Source: Xylocopa sonorina (taxonomy: Eukaryota > Arthropoda > Insecta > Hymenoptera > Apidae). Taken from it: a stretch of 64,000 nt of DNA. Below the pieces are notes generated by a model. The model was given only the letters and a program-made list of their open reading frames with translations, did not search any database and was not told where the DNA came from. The stretch is from the NCBI RefSeq assembly GCF_050948175.1, contig NC_135204.1, forward strand, positions 6,749,473 to 6,813,472, written 5' to 3'. The number at the start of each line of letters is the position of its first letter. Within the stretch, counting starts at the first letter, position 1. Position numbers and translations under genes: made by a program. Of the stretch, positions 61,701 through 64,000 are shown one piece after another.

Positions 61701-64000
61701 CGGCCGTACGCTTAGGTAAAAAGCTCGATAACGCCGCGGTTATAAAAAGAAACCGGGCGCACGAACAGGAATTAAATCTTTCTCTCGTGGAACGATGCTA
61801 ATCTGGCAGCGCGGTACGATGGGGCGCACGCGGGGTGAAAAAGCACACATCGAACAGCCGACGCTCGAAATTAGCGATTCGCTTCGCGGCGGTCAGCGGG
61901 ACGGATAAAATTTTTGTCACCTCGGTGCGTGGGCGGTGTGGCGGTGGCGTGACCGCGGCTCGATCCAGGCTTATCTCAATTAACGTCGCTGTTAATATTT
62001 CGTCGCAGCCTTCAAGTAAATTGAACGAAAAAACACCACCGCGATCTCAGCCTGCTACACCGATCAACCCCTTTCGCACCCCTTTCGCACCCTTTTTCTC
62101 ACTTTCCTTTCTTTTATCGCTGTATATCTTCGTTCCTCGACGTTGTGGGCTGGCCAGCGGTCTGTTCGATGGCAAGTTTGCGGGAAAACTGCAGGGAATA
62201 ATTTGAAGGGTCGCTGCTGGTACACCGATTGTTTCACGCGATGGGCGGAGCTACGTTTCGACGTTTAAAACCTCTTTTGTCATTGCACGACGATGACAAA
62301 GCATTCCCTTCGTAGCTTGCTTTTCCAAAAAGTGTCGAGTTTTCAACACTTTTCGTGGCCAGCAAAGTTGCGAAAAATCTCGTTCGATATATCATTTGGA
62401 CATTTTCTTTTGGCGGAAAAGCGGTAGTGCAAAATCGTTCGAAAGAGGAACGTCGATACACTGGAAGACATCGGGTGACGCTCGCGACAACGACTCCCAT
62501 TCACGTCGAGGGGTTGAACGGTTGAGAAAGACACTCGAGCCTCGCCTCTGCCCCGTTCACGAGGACGATCTAAATGAAGATTTACGCATTTCCTTTTTTC
62601 GTGGCTCGCGCGGCGTCGCGCACCGCGAGATATACAGTCGGCCATAAATGACGCGGTGGCCGTAATAAATTACGTGGCAGCAATAAGTAACGAGAGAAAG
62701 TACAAGCTTAAAAATGTCTAACGCGCCGTAAAACGAGCAGATTAAGACCAACACCCTCGGCGTTTCTTTTCTCGCGGATATTATACCGCGTTACTCACCC
62801 TCCTCCACCCCTTCCGCCTAACGCACCACCGTCCCTCTCGCTCTCTGTCAGTTTCGTTTCTCATCGCCCTCGTTTACCCTCTTCCTCGAACCTTTTTTCA
62901 CCCCACCCGCCGCGTTGTTACTTTATGGCCAAACTACTCGTTGAATAACGCGTAAATCGCGCCGCTTATTCATCGGCGACCAGAGCCCGGCTAAAGCGCG
63001 GGAGGGTAATGCGTTTTAGTTAAACGGCACTTTTTAGCGTAATTACGACCCCTTCGTTCCGCGCTCGTTCCACGGGATAAATATTTTTCGTATTACACTG
63101 GTTTATTGCCAGCTAACGATCTCCTGGCCGCACGCAGTGGCACGCTCGCGATACTACAGCTATCGCCGTTCTCCTCTTCGTCTTCCCTTGGAGAAATTAT
63201 GCTACGCGCGGCCACGCGGACTTTTATTCCCGCGTCCACGCTAATTTACGACGTTTTATTTCGATGCGACGATTACCATCCCGTGGAATGATACATTTCA
63301 CGTTGGTGGATTCTAATTTATGGTAGATCGCGTCTTTCTCTTTGCTTCCCCTCTTCGTTCTGCAGTAAAACGTCAGTTTCTGGCGCGTGCATGTGTTGCA
63401 GCGACTTTTGAAATTTTTTAATCTTTCGAGACGCAACCGATCAACCATTTTCGCATCTGCTTTCTCGCAACGAAGGGCTTTGCGAACAGTGTCGGACAAT
63501 CCATCGTTCTCCAACCCTTCGAATCCGCTATCTACGCTACCAAACTCTTCCTCCAACGAAGCTGACGTTGCAAGCACACGCGCACGCTCTCCTCGAGAGA
63601 GAATATTCCCCCCTCTTTGCTCATTAAACATTCCACGCCACTTTTCATCCGCTATCTACCGCGCGAGGGGGTAGCTCATCTCCTCGCAACAATTCACCAA
63701 AGACTCCATCGATTATCAGCGACAGCTACGAGATAGAGCGGTTTTTCCTCCGGGCCTGCCCTCCTGGGCGCTCGAAAGATATTCACGATGTATCGAAGCC
63801 ATTGAATCCCCTGCGCAGCTATCTGCTCGCGAAAGCACCCGTACGCGTGTTCGCGTCCGTTCCATCAGGTGTTCCCGCGCGGTGTGCCACCCAGTCGGTC
63901 TGGCATTTTGGCAACGCGACGCGCCGCGCCTCAGGTGAACGCGATACGCGGCTCGCTTTCGCCCTGATAACGCCGCCATTGATAAATCGTACGCTCGTTC

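Larger units (their letters stand above)
44601..64000 (-). other. slit 5' intron (incomplete), at least 19.4 kb
   Basis: Upstream of the first visible slit exon. I searched by eye for the first LRR N-cap (a C-x-C...VDCS pattern ending in a phase-2 donor) and for a signal peptide and found neither, so they probably lie beyond 64000. The stretch holds the 48.3-kb motif, the 195-bp duplication, purine-rich DNA near 46440-46740, T-rich DNA near 51940-52100 and CG-dense patches near 56600-56800, 57250-57750, 60400-60900 and 63000-64000. Confidence 0.6.

Noticed and set aside
1..64000. CRISPR array, phage, operon or insertion sequence
   Set aside because: Spliced eukaryotic genes throughout; no regular repeat-spacer array and no intact transposase frame.

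Overview
The window is nuclear DNA from an insect, most likely a hymenopteran. This rests on the insect-type domain order of two large genes, GT-AG introns mostly of 60-200 bp in the left gene, and an AT-leaning background with many CG dinucleotides. The species cannot be named from the sequence. Both recognisable genes are on the minus strand, so the window reads right to left. I rebuilt them by hand from open frames, splice sites and phase: every junction keeps frame, though one acceptor in the left gene stays ambiguous. Coding exons cover only about 10 kb.

Left part (about 49-8601): a complete neurexin-superfamily gene of about 25 coding exons and 1,912-1,916 codons. It encodes a signal peptide, an intact Kunitz domain with Lys at P1, six laminin-G modules with interspersed EGF modules, a fibrinogen-like region, one membrane helix and a tail of about 125 residues. 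This is the layout of insect axotactin (axo), not of neurexin-IV, which has an N-terminal discoidin domain. A CpG-dense block at about 8950-9660 probably holds its promoter and 5' UTR.

Middle (about 9.7-22 kb): non-coding, AT-rich intergenic DNA, a long pyrimidine tract and the likely 3' UTR of the next gene.

Right part (22220-44600 and beyond): 29 exons of slit, the secreted Robo ligand. They cover all of LRR domains 1-4 except the first N-cap, then EGF1-6, laminin-G, EGF7 and the C-terminal cystine knot. About 90 N-terminal residues (signal peptide and first LRR N-cap) are missing. I could not find their exon in 44.6-64 kb, which I read as the inside of a 5' intron of at least 19.4 kb. That intron holds a clean 195-bp tandem duplication and a hairpin-containing motif that looks like part of a dispersed element.

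Slit (midline repellent) and axotactin (glia-derived axonal protein) are both extracellular proteins of the developing nervous system, and here they lie in tandem, slit upstream of axo, 13-14 kb apart. No tRNA, rRNA, CRISPR array, intact transposon or new protein system is supported.
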